The translations under genes were made by a program, and so were the position numbers. Below the pieces are notes generated by a model. The model saw only the letters and a program-made list of their open reading frames with translations, was not told where the DNA came from and made no database searches. A stretch of DNA of 64,000 bases, from contig NZ_CP131913.1 of assembly GCF_030704205.1 (NCBI RefSeq), forward strand, positions 1,550,001 through 1,614,000. Direction: 5' to 3'. The DNA comes from Halomonas alkalicola. Its GTDB lineage: Bacteria; Pseudomonadota; Gammaproteobacteria; Pseudomonadales; Halomonadaceae. Of the stretch, positions 20,140-28,763 are shown in pieces (the first letter of the stretch is position 1; each line of letters starts with the position of its first letter).

Positions 20140-20171
20140 CCTGAGAGCGTCTGGCCGGCCCGGTGCAATAT

Positions 20172-20302
20172 CCGGGGTAGTTGATGCGGCCGTAGATATC
20201 GACCTTGGTGCCGTCTTGATCGTAGACGGTGGCCGCCTGGGCGACGGCAGAGGTGGACAGCGCGCCGACCACGGCGGTGGCGATAAGGGACTTCTTGAAC
20301 AT
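20172..20302 (-). pseudogene. Outer-membrane porin, 5' end with signal peptide
   Basis: ATG complementary to 20300-20302 follows AAGGA at 8-base spacing. It encodes MFKKSLIATAVVGALS, a signal peptide cleaved after AQA, then the first mature strand ATVYDQDGTKVDIYGRIN. After codon 43 the frame enters the IS1380 element and ends nearby inside it. It is the N-terminal partner of the fragment at 17669-18607. Only this short exported peptide could now be made. Confidence 0.93.
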
Positions 20303-20431
20303 GATAGGTTTCCTTGAATGATCTCTTGGGATATGCAAAGGGATGCCTCCTCGCTCGGCGAATAGCGCCGACCTGGAAGACGAGCCATTCGTGGCTTCTT
20401 GTTGTATGGCCGAGGACGATATCCCGGGATC

Positions 20432-20449
20432 ATGTCAGGAAGGTGACGA
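20432..20449 (-). promoter_or_regulatory. Candidate PhoB box upstream of the porin
   Basis: Read on the minus strand, TCGTCACCTTCCTGACAT has two 7-bp PhoB-like units (TCGTCAC, CTGACAT) separated by 4 bases, close to the PHO box consensus CTGTCAT-N4-CTGTCAT. It faces the porin start about 130 bp away. The first 11 bases are identical to the last unit plus spacer of the ugp array (28690-28700). Only two units are recognisable, so confidence is moderate. Confidence 0.5.
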
Positions 20450-20526
20450 TTTCATGCTTGCAGTGAGCTTCACAGAAATGAAAGACGATCAACGTAAGGT
20501 GGGACGATATTTCAGCCGGATCTCAC

Positions 20527-21624
20527 ATGAAATACGCACTACAAATTGCAGGACTCCACAAGCGCTTCGGCGACACCCTGGCCCTGGGTGGCATCGATCT
20601 CGCCCTGCCCCGGGGCCAGGTGCTGGCCCTGCTGGGCCCCTCCGGCTGCGGCAAGACCACCCTGCTGCGCTGCATCGCCGGCCTGGCCGATGCCGATGAC
20701 GGCGAGATTCACCTCGATGGCGAGTGCGTCGCCGCTCCCGGCCGCCACCTGAGCCCCGACGACCGCCGCCTGGGCATGGTCTTCCAGGACTACGCCCTGT
20801 GGCCCCATATGAGCGTCTACCAGAACGTGGCCTTTCCGCTGGAGATGCAGGGGGTGAAGCCCAACGCACGCCGCCCCCAGGTGGAATGGGCGCTTTCGGT
20901 GGTGGGGCTTGCCGACTACGCCGAGCGTGCCCCCGGCGCCCTCTCCGGTGGCCAGCAGCAGCGGGTGGCACTCGCCCGGGCCATCGTCGCCAGGCCCCGC
21001 CTGCTGCTGATGGACGAGCCCCTCTCCAACCTCGACAAGGGCCTGCGGGAAAGCCTGGCACTGGAGATCCGCGGCCTGATCGAGGAGCTCAGCCTGACGG
21101 CGGTGTTCGTCACCCACGACCAGCACGAGGCCTTCGCCCTGGCCGACCGGGTCGCCGTGCTGCAGCAGGGCCGCCTGCAGCAGGTCGATTCGCCGGAGGC
21201 GCTCTTCCACACCCCGGCTACGCCGGCCATCGCCGATTTCGTGGACGCCGGCACCCTGCTCGACGGTCGGCTCGATGCTCACGGCCTGGCCATCGCCGAC
21301 ACCCGGCTGCCGATGGCCGCGGCCTGCGGCTACCGAGGCGACGTGCGCCTGCTGCTGCCGCGCCGGGCCCTGCGCCTCTGCGCCCCCGATGACGGCCTGC
21401 TTCGAGCGCGCATCACCGGCCGCCTGTTCCAGGGCGAACACCTGTCGCTTCAGCTCACCCTGGCCGATGGCAGCGCCCTCAAGCTGCATGCTTCCCATGC
21501 CCCGGAGCGTGGCTGCCAGGTGGGGATCGATCTCGATGTGACCGCCCTGCGCGCCTGGGATGACCGGGCGCACCTGCTCGACCTGATGCCCCACGCCGAC
21601 GTGACGGCCACCGCCACCGGCTGA
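20527..21624 (+). CDS. ABC transporter ATPase, Fbp/Afu/Pot type
   Basis: A 365-residue ATPase. Walker A is GPSGCGKTT near residue 38, Q-loop VFQDYALWPHMSV, signature LSGGQQQRVALARA, Walker [13 protein letters not shown], switch histidine FVTHDQHEAF. A C-terminal TOBE-like domain (residues ~240-350) is typical of iron, polyamine and aminoethylphosphonate importers. It is the first gene of a three-gene operon with a binding protein and a fused permease, read away from the broken porin. No ligand is identified from the ATPase. Confidence 0.93.
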   Translation: MKYALQIAGLHKRFGDTLALGGIDLALPRGQVLALLGPSGCGKTTLLRCIAGLADADDGEIHLDGECVAAPGRHLSPDDRRLGMVFQDYALWPHMSVYQNVAFPLEMQGVKPNARRPQVEWALSVVGLADYAERAPGALSGGQQQRVALARAIVARPRLLLMDEPLSNLDKGLRESLALEIRGLIEELSLTAVFVTHDQHEAFALADRVAVLQQGRLQQVDSPEALFHTPATPAIADFVDAGTLLDGRLDAHGLAIADTRLPMAAACGYRGDVRLLLPRRALRLCAPDDGLLRARITGRLFQGEHLSLQLTLADGSALKLHASHAPERGCQVGIDLDVTALRAWDDRAHLLDLMPHADVTATATG

Positions 21625-21664
21625 TTCCGACACTCCCGCTCACTCTCTGATCCCGGAGACTCCC

Positions 21665-22630
21665 ATGTTCCCCCTGAAACCCCTCGCCCTAGGCGCCTGC
21701 CTGTTCGCCCTGCCGGGCCTGGCCACGGCCAGCGCGCTGACCGTCTACTCCGCCGGCCCCGGCGCGCTGATCGAGGACCTCGCCGCCGACTTCACCGACC
21801 AGACCGGCATCGAGGTCAACGTCTTCCAGAGCACCACCGGCCAGGTGATGGCACGCCTGGAGTCCGAACAGGCCAATCCGTTGGCCGACGTGGTGATCTC
21901 CGCCTCCTGGGACAGTGCCGAATCACTCCACGCGGATGGCCTCCTGCACGAGTACCTCTCGCCCAACGCCGAGACGGTGCCCGACTTCCTCAAGACCGGC
22001 CACTACGTGGCCCAGGGAGTCTCGGCCCTGGCCCTGGTGTGGAACCGCAACAGCGACGTGCCGGCCCCCGCCGACTGGAGCGACCTGACCGATTCGGCCT
22101 ACCGCGACCAGGTGACCATGCCTGACCCGGCCCAGTCCGGCGCCGCCTTCGAGCTGATCACCGGCCTGCTAACCGCCCTGGGCGAGGAGGCCACCTGGAC
22201 GCTGATGGAAGCGCTCGCCGACAATGACATGATCGTTCCCGGCCCCAACGCCCGCGCCCTCAACCCGGTGCTGCAGGGCGCCAAGTCGGTGGTGTTCGGC
22301 GCGGTGGACTACATTTCCCTGGGCCAGCAGGCCGAGGGCGAGGCCATCGAGGTGATCTTCCCCGAGAGCGGCACCGTGATCGCCCCGCGGCCGATGATGA
22401 TCCTCGCCTCCACCTCCATGCCCGACGAAGCCGAGCGGTTCGTCGACTTCGTGCTCTCCGAGCAGGGTCAGGCGCGGGTCGCCGACAGCTACCTGATGCC
22501 GGCCCGCACCGATATCGAGGCGCTACGCCCGACCCTCGAGGAGCTGACCCTGATCGAGGTAGACAGCGAGGCCATGAATGCCCGGCGCGACGCCATCCTC
22601 ACCCGCTTCCGCGAGGCCACGGGGAGCTGA
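21665..22630 (+). CDS. Periplasmic binding protein, Fbp/Afu family
   Basis: The 321-residue protein has a signal peptide (MFPLKPLALGACLFALPGLATAS), then LTVYSAGPGALIEDLAADFTDQTGIEVNVFQ, the N-lobe of the type II periplasmic binding fold, and DVVISASWDSAESL. True ferric-binding FbpA proteins carry an adjacent tyrosine pair near the hinge; here the matching region reads GAVDYISLGQQ with one tyrosine. This points away from classical Fe(III) binding and toward another small anion such as aminoethylphosphonate or a sugar phosphate. ATG lies 8 bases after GGAGA. The stop overlaps the permease start by 1 bp. Confidence 0.88.
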   Translation: MFPLKPLALGACLFALPGLATASALTVYSAGPGALIEDLAADFTDQTGIEVNVFQSTTGQVMARLESEQANPLADVVISASWDSAESLHADGLLHEYLSPNAETVPDFLKTGHYVAQGVSALALVWNRNSDVPAPADWSDLTDSAYRDQVTMPDPAQSGAAFELITGLLTALGEEATWTLMEALADNDMIVPGPNARALNPVLQGAKSVVFGAVDYISLGQQAEGEAIEVIFPESGTVIAPRPMMILASTSMPDEAERFVDFVLSEQGQARVADSYLMPARTDIEALRPTLEELTLIEVDSEAMNARRDAILTRFREATGS

Positions 22631-24327
22631 TGCCGGTACCTGTCGTCTCTCGCCTGCCCCGGTTCACCGGGGCAGGCGTCGTCATGCTGCTGACCGCCGC
22701 CGCCCTGCTGCTGCTGGTGGGGCTGCCGCTGCTCTACGTGGTGCTGCAGGCGATCTTTCCCGGCTGGTCGCGCGGGGAGCTCGCCGGCGCCTTCGGCCTG
22801 TTCATGCCGCTGCTCTCCGACCCGGCGCTGCTGGGGCTGCTCGGCAACACCCTTCGCCTGGGCCTCGCGGTGGTGGTCGCCTGTGCCCTGCTGGCCATCC
22901 CGCTGGGAGCGTTGCGCGCCCTGGCCCGGGTGCCCGGCGGCGCCGCCTGGGATCTCATCTTCCTGATCCCTTTCATGATCCCGCCCTACATCGCGGCCCT
23001 CTCCTGGATGCTGACACTGCAGCCGCGGGGCTACGCCGAGCAGCTCACCGGGTTCTCCGCCAGCGGCTTCCTGTTCTCCTTCTTCGGCATCGTCTTCGTG
23101 ATGGTGCTCAACGTCTTCCCGGTGGTCTATTTCGCGGTGTCACGCACCATGATGAGCGTCGGGGGACGCTACGCCTCGGCCGCCCGGGTCAGCGGCGCCG
23201 GGGCCTGGCGCGCCTTCTGGCGTATCACCCTGCCGCTCTCCACCCCCGGCATCGCCGCCAGCCTGCTGCTGGTCTTCGCCCTGACCATCGAGGAGTTCGG
23301 CACGCCGGCCACCCTGGGCGCCCAGGCGGGATACAAGGTGCTGGTCACCGGCATCCACGAGCGCTTCTCCGACTGGCCCATCGATATCCCGGAGGCGGCG
23401 GTGCTCTCGCTGCTGCTGATGATGCTGGCCATGGCCGCCTTCTACCTGCAGCACTGGCTGGTGACGCGACGCTCCTTCGTCAGCCAGACAGGCAAGCCGG
23501 CGGCGGTGGAGCGTATCGAGCTGGGCCCCTGGCGCTGGCCGGTGCTGGCGCTGTTCGGGCTGGTAGGGCTGGTCTCGGTGGGCGTGCCGCTACTCGCCGT
23601 GCTGGCCACCGCCTTCACCGGCACTCTCTCCGGCGGCCTGACCCCGGAAAACCTCTCGCTGCGCCACTTCGAGGCGCTGTTCGCCAACCGCGGCGGCGCC
23701 CTGCAGGCGCTCTCCACCAGCCTGGGTCTTGCCATCGGTGCGGCGCTGCTCACCGGGGTGCTGGGGGCCCTGGTGGGCTACCTGGTGGTGCGCGCCCAGC
23801 TGCGCGGCAAGGGGCTGCTCGACCTGCTCTTGCTGCTGCCCAATACCATGCCCGGCATCGTGGTGGCGGTGGGGCTGATCCTGGCCTGGAACCAGAACTG
23901 GTGGCCGATCCAGGTCTACAACACCGGCGCCATGCTGCTGCTCGCCTATGCCTGCCTGCTGCTGCCCTATCCGGTGCGCTACGCCTCGGCGGCCTTCCGC
24001 CAGATGGGCGAGAGCCTGGAGGCCGCGGCCCGGGTGTGCGGCGCCGGCTTCTTCACCGCCTTCCGGCGCATCCTGCTGCCGACCCTGGCCCCGAGCCTGA
24101 TCGTCTCCATGCTGCTGGTCTTCGCCATCGCCTCTCGTGAACTCGTCGCCTCACTGATGGTGGCGCCCGCCGGCATGCGCACGGTCTCGACCTTCGTGTT
24201 CGGCCAATTCGAGCAGGGCTCCCCCGGCGTCGGCATGGCGATGAGCGCCGTGGCGATCTTCACCACCACGGCGCTGCTGGTGGCACTGACGGTGTTCAGC
24301 CGCAAGCGACTGCCGATCGCGGGGTGA
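22630..24327 (+). CDS. ABC transporter permease with two fused permease domains
   Basis: A 565-residue inner-membrane protein with about twelve helices. It holds two permease cassettes, each with an EAA-type loop: AARVSGAGAWRAFWRITLPLSTPGI in the first half and AARVCGAGFFTAFRRILLPTLAPSL in the second. One polypeptide therefore forms the whole pore, as in FbpB/AfuB/PhnU-like importers. It begins at the last base of the binding-protein stop (TGATG) and ends 12 bp before the convergent EAL gene. Confidence 0.94.
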   Translation: MPVPVVSRLPRFTGAGVVMLLTAAALLLLVGLPLLYVVLQAIFPGWSRGELAGAFGLFMPLLSDPALLGLLGNTLRLGLAVVVACALLAIPLGALRALARVPGGAAWDLIFLIPFMIPPYIAALSWMLTLQPRGYAEQLTGFSASGFLFSFFGIVFVMVLNVFPVVYFAVSRTMMSVGGRYASAARVSGAGAWRAFWRITLPLSTPGIAASLLLVFALTIEEFGTPATLGAQAGYKVLVTGIHERFSDWPIDIPEAAVLSLLLMMLAMAAFYLQHWLVTRRSFVSQTGKPAAVERIELGPWRWPVLALFGLVGLVSVGVPLLAVLATAFTGTLSGGLTPENLSLRHFEALFANRGGALQALSTSLGLAIGAALLTGVLGALVGYLVVRAQLRGKGLLDLLLLLPNTMPGIVVAVGLILAWNQNWWPIQVYNTGAMLLLAYACLLLPYPVRYASAAFRQMGESLEAAARVCGAGFFTAFRRILLPTLAPSLIVSMLLVFAIASRELVASLMVAPAGMRTVSTFVFGQFEQGSPGVGMAMSAVAIFTTTALLVALTVFSRKRLPIAG

Positions 24328-24339
24328 CCCTCGCCGCCG

Positions 24340-26085
24340 TCATGCCTGGCAGGCGTGGCGGCGGCGGTCGATAAACAGCGTATTGCCCGCCCGGCGCTTG
24401 GCCTGGGCCTTCAGCTCGGAAAGCTCGGCAGCCAGCTGGGCGGGCCTGACCCCCTCCCCGGCATGAACCGGACGGGCCGCCAGCGATAGGCTGACCAGGG
24501 GGTGAAAGACCGGTTCTCCGCGGCGATTCTCGCACGTAAGCCCGCCCGCAGCGCAGTGCTCAGGCTGATAGAAGTCCGGGACCAGCGCCGCGAAGTCGGA
24601 AAGCACCTGCTCACAGCTGGCGCGCCAGCGTGGGCCGCCGAGCAGCAGCATGAAGTCGTCGCCGCCGACATGCCCCAGGAAATCCTCCGCCTCGCTCAGG
24701 TGTGACAGCAGCAGCCGTGAAAGCGCCAGGATCAGCCGGTCCCCCTCGGCATAGCCGTAGCAGTCGTTGAAGGCCTTGAAGTTGTCGAGATCGGCATAGA
24801 CGGCCACGAACGCCCGCTCCTGCCGGAGCCGCTCCGCCAAGCTCTCCTGGATCAGGATGTTGCCCGGCAGGCCGGTAAGCGGATTGGCGTTGCGCGCCTG
24901 GCGCACCTGGATAGTGGTGATCTCGCGCAGCAGGTCGATGATATTGCCCATACCCAGGTAGCGCCCCTCGGCATCGACGATAACGAAGTCCTCCTGCTGC
25001 AGGCCGCCCGCATCGGTTATGCGCTGACTCAGGGCCTCCAGCGAGGTATCCACTCTGACGCCAAGCATCCGCCGGTCGGCGATGTCCCTGACACGCCTGC
25101 GCGCGTAGAGCGCGTGGCTATAGGGGTTGGTGAACAGGGTCAGAAACTCGTGGCGCCGCACCACTGCCACGGGCCGGTGTTGGGCGACCACAGCCACGCA
25201 GCGCAGCCCGGGCTCCTCTCGGAAACGCTCCGCCAGCTCGGCCACGGGCAGTTCCGGCGCCACGGGTGGCACCGCCACCATCAGCGCACCGGCGGTCTGC
25301 CGCGGTGCCGAGGCCGGCAGCTCATGCATGGGCAGCAGGGCACTCATCTCGCGGGGTGGCTCGGCGCTGGGCCGTGCGAAGTAGTAGCCCTGCATCAACG
25401 CGAGGCTGCGATCCAGCTCCCAGAGGCAGCGCTGCTCTTCGGCGGTCTCGACCCCCTCGATGATCAGCTCGCAGCCCAGGCTGCGCGCCACATCCAGCAG
25501 CGAGCGCAGGAACTCGCGCTTGTCCGGCCGGGTGTCGATGCCGGAGATGAAGTGGCGGTCCAGCTTGACGATATCGGGCCTGAGCTCGGCCCAGTGGCGC
25601 AGGCTGGAGTGGCCGGCCCCCAGGTCATCCAGGGCCACCCGAAAGCCCATGTCGCGATAGTGCTGCATGGCCTGGCGCATGGCCTGGTAGTCGAGGATGG
25701 GGTGGTGCTCGGTCAGCTCGATGACCACGCGCCCGGGGGCCAGGCCGGCGCGGTCAAGAAAACCCAGCGTCAGCCCTTCGCGAAAGTCTCGTTCCAGAAG
25801 CGTCGCGGGCATAACATTGAGGAACAGCTTGCCCTCGAGCCTCAGCGCCACGAAGCGCTCGATGGCGATGCGCCGGCAGAGCAGGTCCAGCTCCACCAGC
25901 CGCCCGGTCTGCAGCGCGACCTCGAAGAGCCGCTGAGGGGCATGGAGCAGAGTCCCGGACGGGCCCCTTATCAGCGCCTCATAGCCGTGAATCTCACGCC
26001 GTGCAACGTCCACGATGGGCTGGAAGTGAGGCGCCAGCTCCTCATTGGCAATGATCTCGTCCAGCAGCGCCTGCTCGTTCACCAT
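24340..26085 (-). CDS. EAL-CBS-GGDEF cyclic-di-GMP signalling protein
   Basis: A 581-residue soluble protein. The N-terminal EAL domain (residues ~5-250) has catalytic elements in place: YEALIRG, NVMP, ELTEHH, DDLGAGHSSL, IVKLDR, EGVET and QGYYFARP, so phosphodiesterase activity is plausible. A middle CBS-pair region (~265-395) could sense a nucleotide. The C-terminal GGDEF domain reads GGDDF in place of GGDEF; this variant is often regulatory rather than catalytic. No membrane segment is present. It shares a strand with the downstream-facing chemoreceptor gene, suggesting a link between c-di-GMP and motility. Confidence 0.94.
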   Translation of the reverse strand: MVNEQALLDEIIANEELAPHFQPIVDVARREIHGYEALIRGPSGTLLHAPQRLFEVALQTGRLVELDLLCRRIAIERFVALRLEGKLFLNVMPATLLERDFREGLTLGFLDRAGLAPGRVVIELTEHHPILDYQAMRQAMQHYRDMGFRVALDDLGAGHSSLRHWAELRPDIVKLDRHFISGIDTRPDKREFLRSLLDVARSLGCELIIEGVETAEEQRCLWELDRSLALMQGYYFARPSAEPPREMSALLPMHELPASAPRQTAGALMVAVPPVAPELPVAELAERFREEPGLRCVAVVAQHRPVAVVRRHEFLTLFTNPYSHALYARRRVRDIADRRMLGVRVDTSLEALSQRITDAGGLQQEDFVIVDAEGRYLGMGNIIDLLREITTIQVRQARNANPLTGLPGNILIQESLAERLRQERAFVAVYADLDNFKAFNDCYGYAEGDRLILALSRLLLSHLSEAEDFLGHVGGDDFMLLLGGPRWRASCEQVLSDFAALVPDFYQPEHCAAGGLTCENRRGEPVFHPLVSLSLAARPVHAGEGVRPAQLAAELSELKAQAKRRAGNTLFIDRRRHACQA

Positions 26086-26134
26086 GGCATCCTCGCCCCA
26101 TGCAGAAAGCTCGAGACCATAAGACGGATGGGTG

Positions 26135-27730
26135 TCAGTCAGATGACAGCACCTCAGTTGTCGCTGGCTCCCGGCTGAAGCGAGCCGCTTGCTGGCTCAT
26201 CCGGCCGGCGGCGCTCTCGAGCTCTTCCGCCTCATGTCGTGTGATATCGGCCTGGCGAGCATTCGCCTGATTGGCCAGCTCCAGCTCGCGCACGCTTGCA
26301 CTGAACTGGACGATGCCATCACGCTGCCTTTCTGAGGCCTCGCTGATACCTACCATCAGGGCATCCAGCGCCTCTGTCTCCTGCAGGATGCGCGACATGC
26401 TGCTTTCAGCCTGACTGGATAGCCTGTTGCCCTTTTCCACACTCTGATAAGAGGAGGAGAGCAGGGCCTGGGCCTGATGGGCGGCGTCGGCACTGCGCGA
26501 CGCCAGCACTCGTACTTCACTGGCCACGACAGCAAATCCCTTGCCGTTCTCACCCGCCCTTGCCGCCTCCACCGAGGCATTGAGTGCCAGAATATTGGTC
26601 TGGAATGCCACGGCATCGATCAATGTCACGATCTCATTGATACGCTGAGAGCGAGCATGGATCTCCTGCATGGTAGCCACAAAATCCTTGATGACAGCGC
26701 TCGAACCACGCACCTGCTCGACCGTACTGGTCGTCAGCTGAAACGCTCTCGAGGTATGCTCCGCCGTCCTGGCGACCGCTTCCGTCAGCGTCCCCAGCGT
26801 CGATGACGCCTGCTCGATGGCGCGCCCTTGCTGGTGGGTTCGAGAGGCAAGCTCCGCATTGCCATGGCTGATATGGTGCGCGCTGCCAAGCACCTGGCAG
26901 CTGTTGAGATGGAGCTGCTCCACCGTCTCGGCCAGCGACGCACGCAGAGACTCAAGCTCGGTGTATAGCTGGCCGATCTCATTGTCTCCCATAGGCTCGA
27001 TATCCAGCGCCAGGTTGCCCCCTGCCATGGTGCGAAAGTGTGTTACCAGCCTGCGCAGCGGCATCAGCGCATACCGCTCAGCCAGCCAGGCAAGCAGCGT
27101 CAGGAAGAGCACGGCCGCGATACCCCCCACAGCCAGTATCCATCCGAAACGGGTGGCCTGACCTCTGGCGTTTTCCAGCAGCTCTCCGACCTGAGTTTCG
27201 GCACTACGGTAGAAGTCCCGCGAAGATGCCGACAGGTCGCGGCTCGCGACGACGGCCTCGCCAGTGACCTGACGATAGGCCGCCCGATCACCGGACCGGA
27301 TGGCCCCCAGCTGCTCTTCCATCAGCGCCAGAAGATGAGCTGACTGCACATCGATGGCGGCATGCAGCTCTGGGTTCGTGTGCCCATGGTCTGCTATGGA
27401 GCTTTCGAGCCTTACCCTGGCAACCCGTATTTCCGACAGCTCATGCTCTACATCCTGGATGGCCTGAAGGGGATCCCCCAGGGAGGGACGAAGCTGCCTT
27501 TCAAGCGCCCGATCCATCAGGTTGAGGCCTTCGAGGGCCGAGATATGCAGCCTGTTCAGACTGGATGCCTGCTGCACATGGATATGCTCCAGCCGCTCCA
27601 GGTTTCGACCACCCTCCTGCATGATCCTCCATGCCAGGCCTCCGGAGAAAAGCACCAGAGAGGCCGCGGCGACCAGCATTGCCAGACCGGCGTAGCGAAT
27701 CGGAAGATTTTCAAATGCCGACACTGTCAT
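26135..27730 (-). CDS. Methyl-accepting chemotaxis protein
   Basis: A 531-residue chemoreceptor: first membrane segment ~13-33, periplasmic helical four-helix-bundle-type sensor ~36-190, second membrane segment ~193-216, HAMP ~217-270, then a long cytoplasmic coiled coil. The highly conserved tip is intact ([36 protein letters not shown]), so it should interact with CheA and CheW. The C-terminus (TTEVLSSD) lacks the CheR-binding NWETF-type pentapeptide. The ligand is unknown. ATG complementary to 27728-27730; the EAL gene follows 49 bp later on the same strand. Confidence 0.95.
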   Translation of the reverse strand: MTVSAFENLPIRYAGLAMLVAAASLVLFSGGLAWRIMQEGGRNLERLEHIHVQQASSLNRLHISALEGLNLMDRALERQLRPSLGDPLQAIQDVEHELSEIRVARVRLESSIADHGHTNPELHAAIDVQSAHLLALMEEQLGAIRSGDRAAYRQVTGEAVVASRDLSASSRDFYRSAETQVGELLENARGQATRFGWILAVGGIAAVLFLTLLAWLAERYALMPLRRLVTHFRTMAGGNLALDIEPMGDNEIGQLYTELESLRASLAETVEQLHLNSCQVLGSAHHISHGNAELASRTHQQGRAIEQASSTLGTLTEAVARTAEHTSRAFQLTTSTVEQVRGSSAVIKDFVATMQEIHARSQRINEIVTLIDAVAFQTNILALNASVEAARAGENGKGFAVVASEVRVLASRSADAAHQAQALLSSSYQSVEKGNRLSSQAESSMSRILQETEALDALMVGISEASERQRDGIVQFSASVRELELANQANARQADITRHEAEELESAAGRMSQQAARFSREPATTEVLSSD

Positions 27731-27792
27731 CCTCTATTACCTGCCTAGCAGGAAAGCTGTCCAAATCACGGACGAAAGACGAAGCGATCGCT

Positions 27793-28545
27793 TCAGATCT
27801 GCTGGTGTCCACGTCCTACTGCCGCTTCGACTTCAGCGAAACTCGTCACCGGAGCAGCAGCGACGGAATGACGCCGAGTGTGTGCGGAGCACCGCCAATC
27901 CAGTCTCTCCCACCCCTCGACCCGGGCCACCTCGGCCAGCACGGGGTCGGGGTTGACCGCCACGGGGCGGTCCACCCGGTTGAGCAGCGGCAGGTCGTTC
28001 TGGGAGTCGGAGTAGAAGCAGAGGTGGCTGGCAGTGGCGTTGCGCTCGGCCAGCCAGCTTTCCAGACGCGTGACCTTGCCGCCCCGGTAGGAGAGCACCC
28101 CGGTGGTGGCGCCGGTGAAGCGCCCGGCCTCGAGCGCAGGCTCCACGGCGATCACCTGCTCGATGCCCAGCCACCTGGCCACCGGGCCCACCAGGTGCCG
28201 CGACGAGGCGGAGATCAGCAGCGGCAGGTCGCCATCATCGCGATGGCGCGCCACCAGTGCATGCCCCTGGGGAAAGAAGCGCGGCACGATGCGCTCGGCC
28301 ACGAAGGCCTCGACCTCGGCGGCGACCTCCTCCTCGTGGCGTCCCATCAGGGGTGACAGCGTCAACGCCAGGAACTGCTCCAACTTGAGACGACCGGCGT
28401 GATAGGCCGCGTTCATGGCCTGGGTGCGGGCAAGATACTCGCCGGGGGAGTCGATCCAGCCGCACTCCACCATCCAGTCGTTCCACAGCGCGCTGCAGTC
28501 GCCATCCAGCAGGGTGTCGTCGAGATCGAAGAGGGCAAGGCGCAT
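27793..28545 (-). CDS. HAD-superfamily phosphatase, SerB-like (IB subfamily)
   Basis: A 250-residue hydrolase with all HAD motifs: I FDLDDTLLDGD (nucleophile Asp7, acid Asp9), II ISASSRHL, III lysine in RGGKVTRL, and IV YSDSQNDLPLL. The inserted helical cap between motifs I and II places it in the phosphoserine phosphatase-like group; substrates of this subgroup vary and cannot be assigned. The last ~35 residues after GWERLDWR look like a non-conserved extension. It is divergent from ugpB, and the PhoB-like repeats lie between them. Confidence 0.9.
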   Translation of the reverse strand: MRLALFDLDDTLLDGDCSALWNDWMVECGWIDSPGEYLARTQAMNAAYHAGRLKLEQFLALTLSPLMGRHEEEVAAEVEAFVAERIVPRFFPQGHALVARHRDDGDLPLLISASSRHLVGPVARWLGIEQVIAVEPALEAGRFTGATTGVLSYRGGKVTRLESWLAERNATASHLCFYSDSQNDLPLLNRVDRPVAVNPDPVLAEVARVEGWERLDWRCSAHTRRHSVAAAPVTSFAEVEAAVGRGHQQI

Positions 28546-28623
28546 GACGGTCTCCAGTGGCCCGGTAACTCGATAAGCGCCATAGCATGAGCCAACCGGG
28601 TGACAACGGCGTGACCGGCGGCC

Positions 28624-28696
28624 ATGTCATGGCGCTGCCATGCAGCTGACACCGCTTCGCCACCCGACTGACACCGACCCGCCACGGCGTCGTCAC
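28624..28696 (+). promoter_or_regulatory. Array of seven PhoB-like 11-bp repeats upstream of ugpB
   Basis: Seven 7-bp units start exactly 11 bp apart: ATGTCAT (28624), CTGCCAT (28635), CTGACAC (28646), TCGCCAC (28657), CTGACAC (28668), CCGCCAC (28679), TCGTCAC (28690). They match the PHO-box half site CTGTCAT/C with 4-base spacers. E. coli ugp is a known Pho regulon member. A -10-like TAACGT lies at 28712-28717, and ugpB starts 67 bp after the array. The array is long compared with the two to four units of a usual PHO box. Confidence 0.82.
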
Positions 28697-28763
28697 CTTC
28701 CGCGGCTAACGTCTTGCGAGGTTTCGCGCGGCCGCAGGCCGTCCCCATCGCAAGGAGAGCCCC

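Larger units (their letters stand above)
18608..20171 (+). mobile_element. IS1380-family insertion sequence in porin gene (1564 bp)
   Basis: Perfect 12-bp terminal inverted repeats, ATATTGCACCGG at 18608-18619 and its complement at 20160-20171, enclose one transposase gene. Flanks are CCTGG (18603-18607) and CCGGG (20172-20176), a 5-bp target duplication with one mismatch. Five bases is within the range known for IS1380 relatives such as ISEcp1. Removing the element and one flank restores the porin frame exactly, which confirms the boundaries. Confidence 0.93.

Noticed and set aside
20303..20526. Fur box for the Fbp/Afu-type operon
   Set aside because: No sequence near GATAATGATAATCATTATC was found in the intergenic region.
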